A stretch of 6,021 nt of DNA from an uncultured Eubacteriales bacterium (GTDB lineage: Bacteria; Bacillota; Clostridia; Oscillospirales; CAG-272), in the NCBI GenBank assembly GCA_900546635.1, contig URDS01000090.1:1-6021 (forward strand). The letters run 5' to 3'. The position numbers and the translations under genes were made by a program. Below the pieces are notes generated by a model. It saw only the letters and a list, made by a program, of their open reading frames with translations, did no database searches and was not told the origin of the DNA. Below are positions 5,856-6,021 of this stretch, one piece after another. Each line of letters starts with the position of its first letter. Positions within the stretch are counted from its first letter, which is position 1.

Positions 5856-5939
5856 CTTTTCTCAATTTTAAAAATGCAAAATCTTTGAGCATCTATAATT
5901 TAAAAAACGCTGTAACCATAAAGCAAAATCGAGTAAAAT

Positions 5940-5964
5940 AAAAGAACCGCTTTGCGGTTCTTTT
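5940..5964. terminator. Terminator after the AraC-type regulator
   Basis: AAAAGAACCGC-TTT-GCGGTTCTTTT: a perfect 11-bp stem with a 3-base loop, carrying its U-run within the 3' arm. It is symmetric, so it could act in both directions. It lies 84 bases past the stop, after an AT-rich stretch with no visible gene, and one base before repeat copy C. Confidence 0.85.
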
Positions 5965-5965
5965 A

Positions 5966-6021
5966 CCGTCGAAAAACGAAGGTTTTTCGACGATGGGGCG
6001 CGTATAGGCGTGAGGAGGGGC
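5966..6021 (+). repeat. Dispersed palindromic intergenic repeat, copy C (cut by window edge)
   Basis: The hairpin CGTCGAAAAAC/GTTTTTCGACG at 5967-5992 has perfect 11-base arms and a GAAG loop, followed by GATGGGGCG. The first 35 bases match copy A at 32 positions and copy B at 32. After about 6000 it diverges from the other copies. As with copy A, it directly follows a gene terminator in the gene's direction. Confidence 0.75.

Overview
The window looks like ordinary chromosome from an anaerobic, gut-type Firmicute, probably of the class Clostridia. The reasons are a mixed base composition, strong Shine-Dalgarno sites, near-consensus sigma-A promoters, T-tailed hairpin terminators, and protein sequences of Firmicute character. 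No genus can be named from the sequence alone, and no phage, plasmid, transposase, tRNA, rRNA or CRISPR signal was seen.

Layout from left to right. Positions 1-56 hold a copy of a palindromic intergenic repeat on the minus strand, next to a hairpin (59-84) that ends the first gene. Positions 120-1247 (minus) encode a polytopic FtsW/RodA/SpoVE-family peptidoglycan glycosyltransferase, most like RodA. It is driven by a perfect TTGACA-17-TATAAT promoter at 1331-1359. The 500-base divergent intergenic region (1248-1747) also holds a plus-strand promoter, a 26-bp promoter/operator-like sequence present twice, and a second copy of the repeat lying between those two copies. Positions 1748-2401 (plus) encode a seven-helix hemolysin III/PAQR-type membrane protein (TrhA). 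A hairpin at 2421-2460 serves both convergent genes.

Positions 2465-4837 (minus) encode a large cytoplasmic GH31 alpha-glycosidase with its catalytic motifs intact. Across a 253-base divergent intergenic region lies an AraC-family regulator at 5091-5855 (plus). The spacer carries an 11-bp inverted repeat, an 8-bp AT palindrome and a promoter reading into the regulator. The arrangement is typical of a local sugar-responsive regulator/hydrolase pair. The regulator is followed by a perfect 11-bp hairpin terminator (5940-5964) and, one base later, a third copy of the intergenic repeat that runs off the window.

The GH31/AraC pair is the only likely functional unit. The rodA-like and trhA genes appear to be single-gene transcription units. 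All four genes are recognisable families. The least explained content is the repeat family (three copies in 6 kb, with hairpins preserved despite base changes) and the duplicated palindromic promoter element upstream of trhA. Nothing in the window convincingly amounts to a new multi-gene system.
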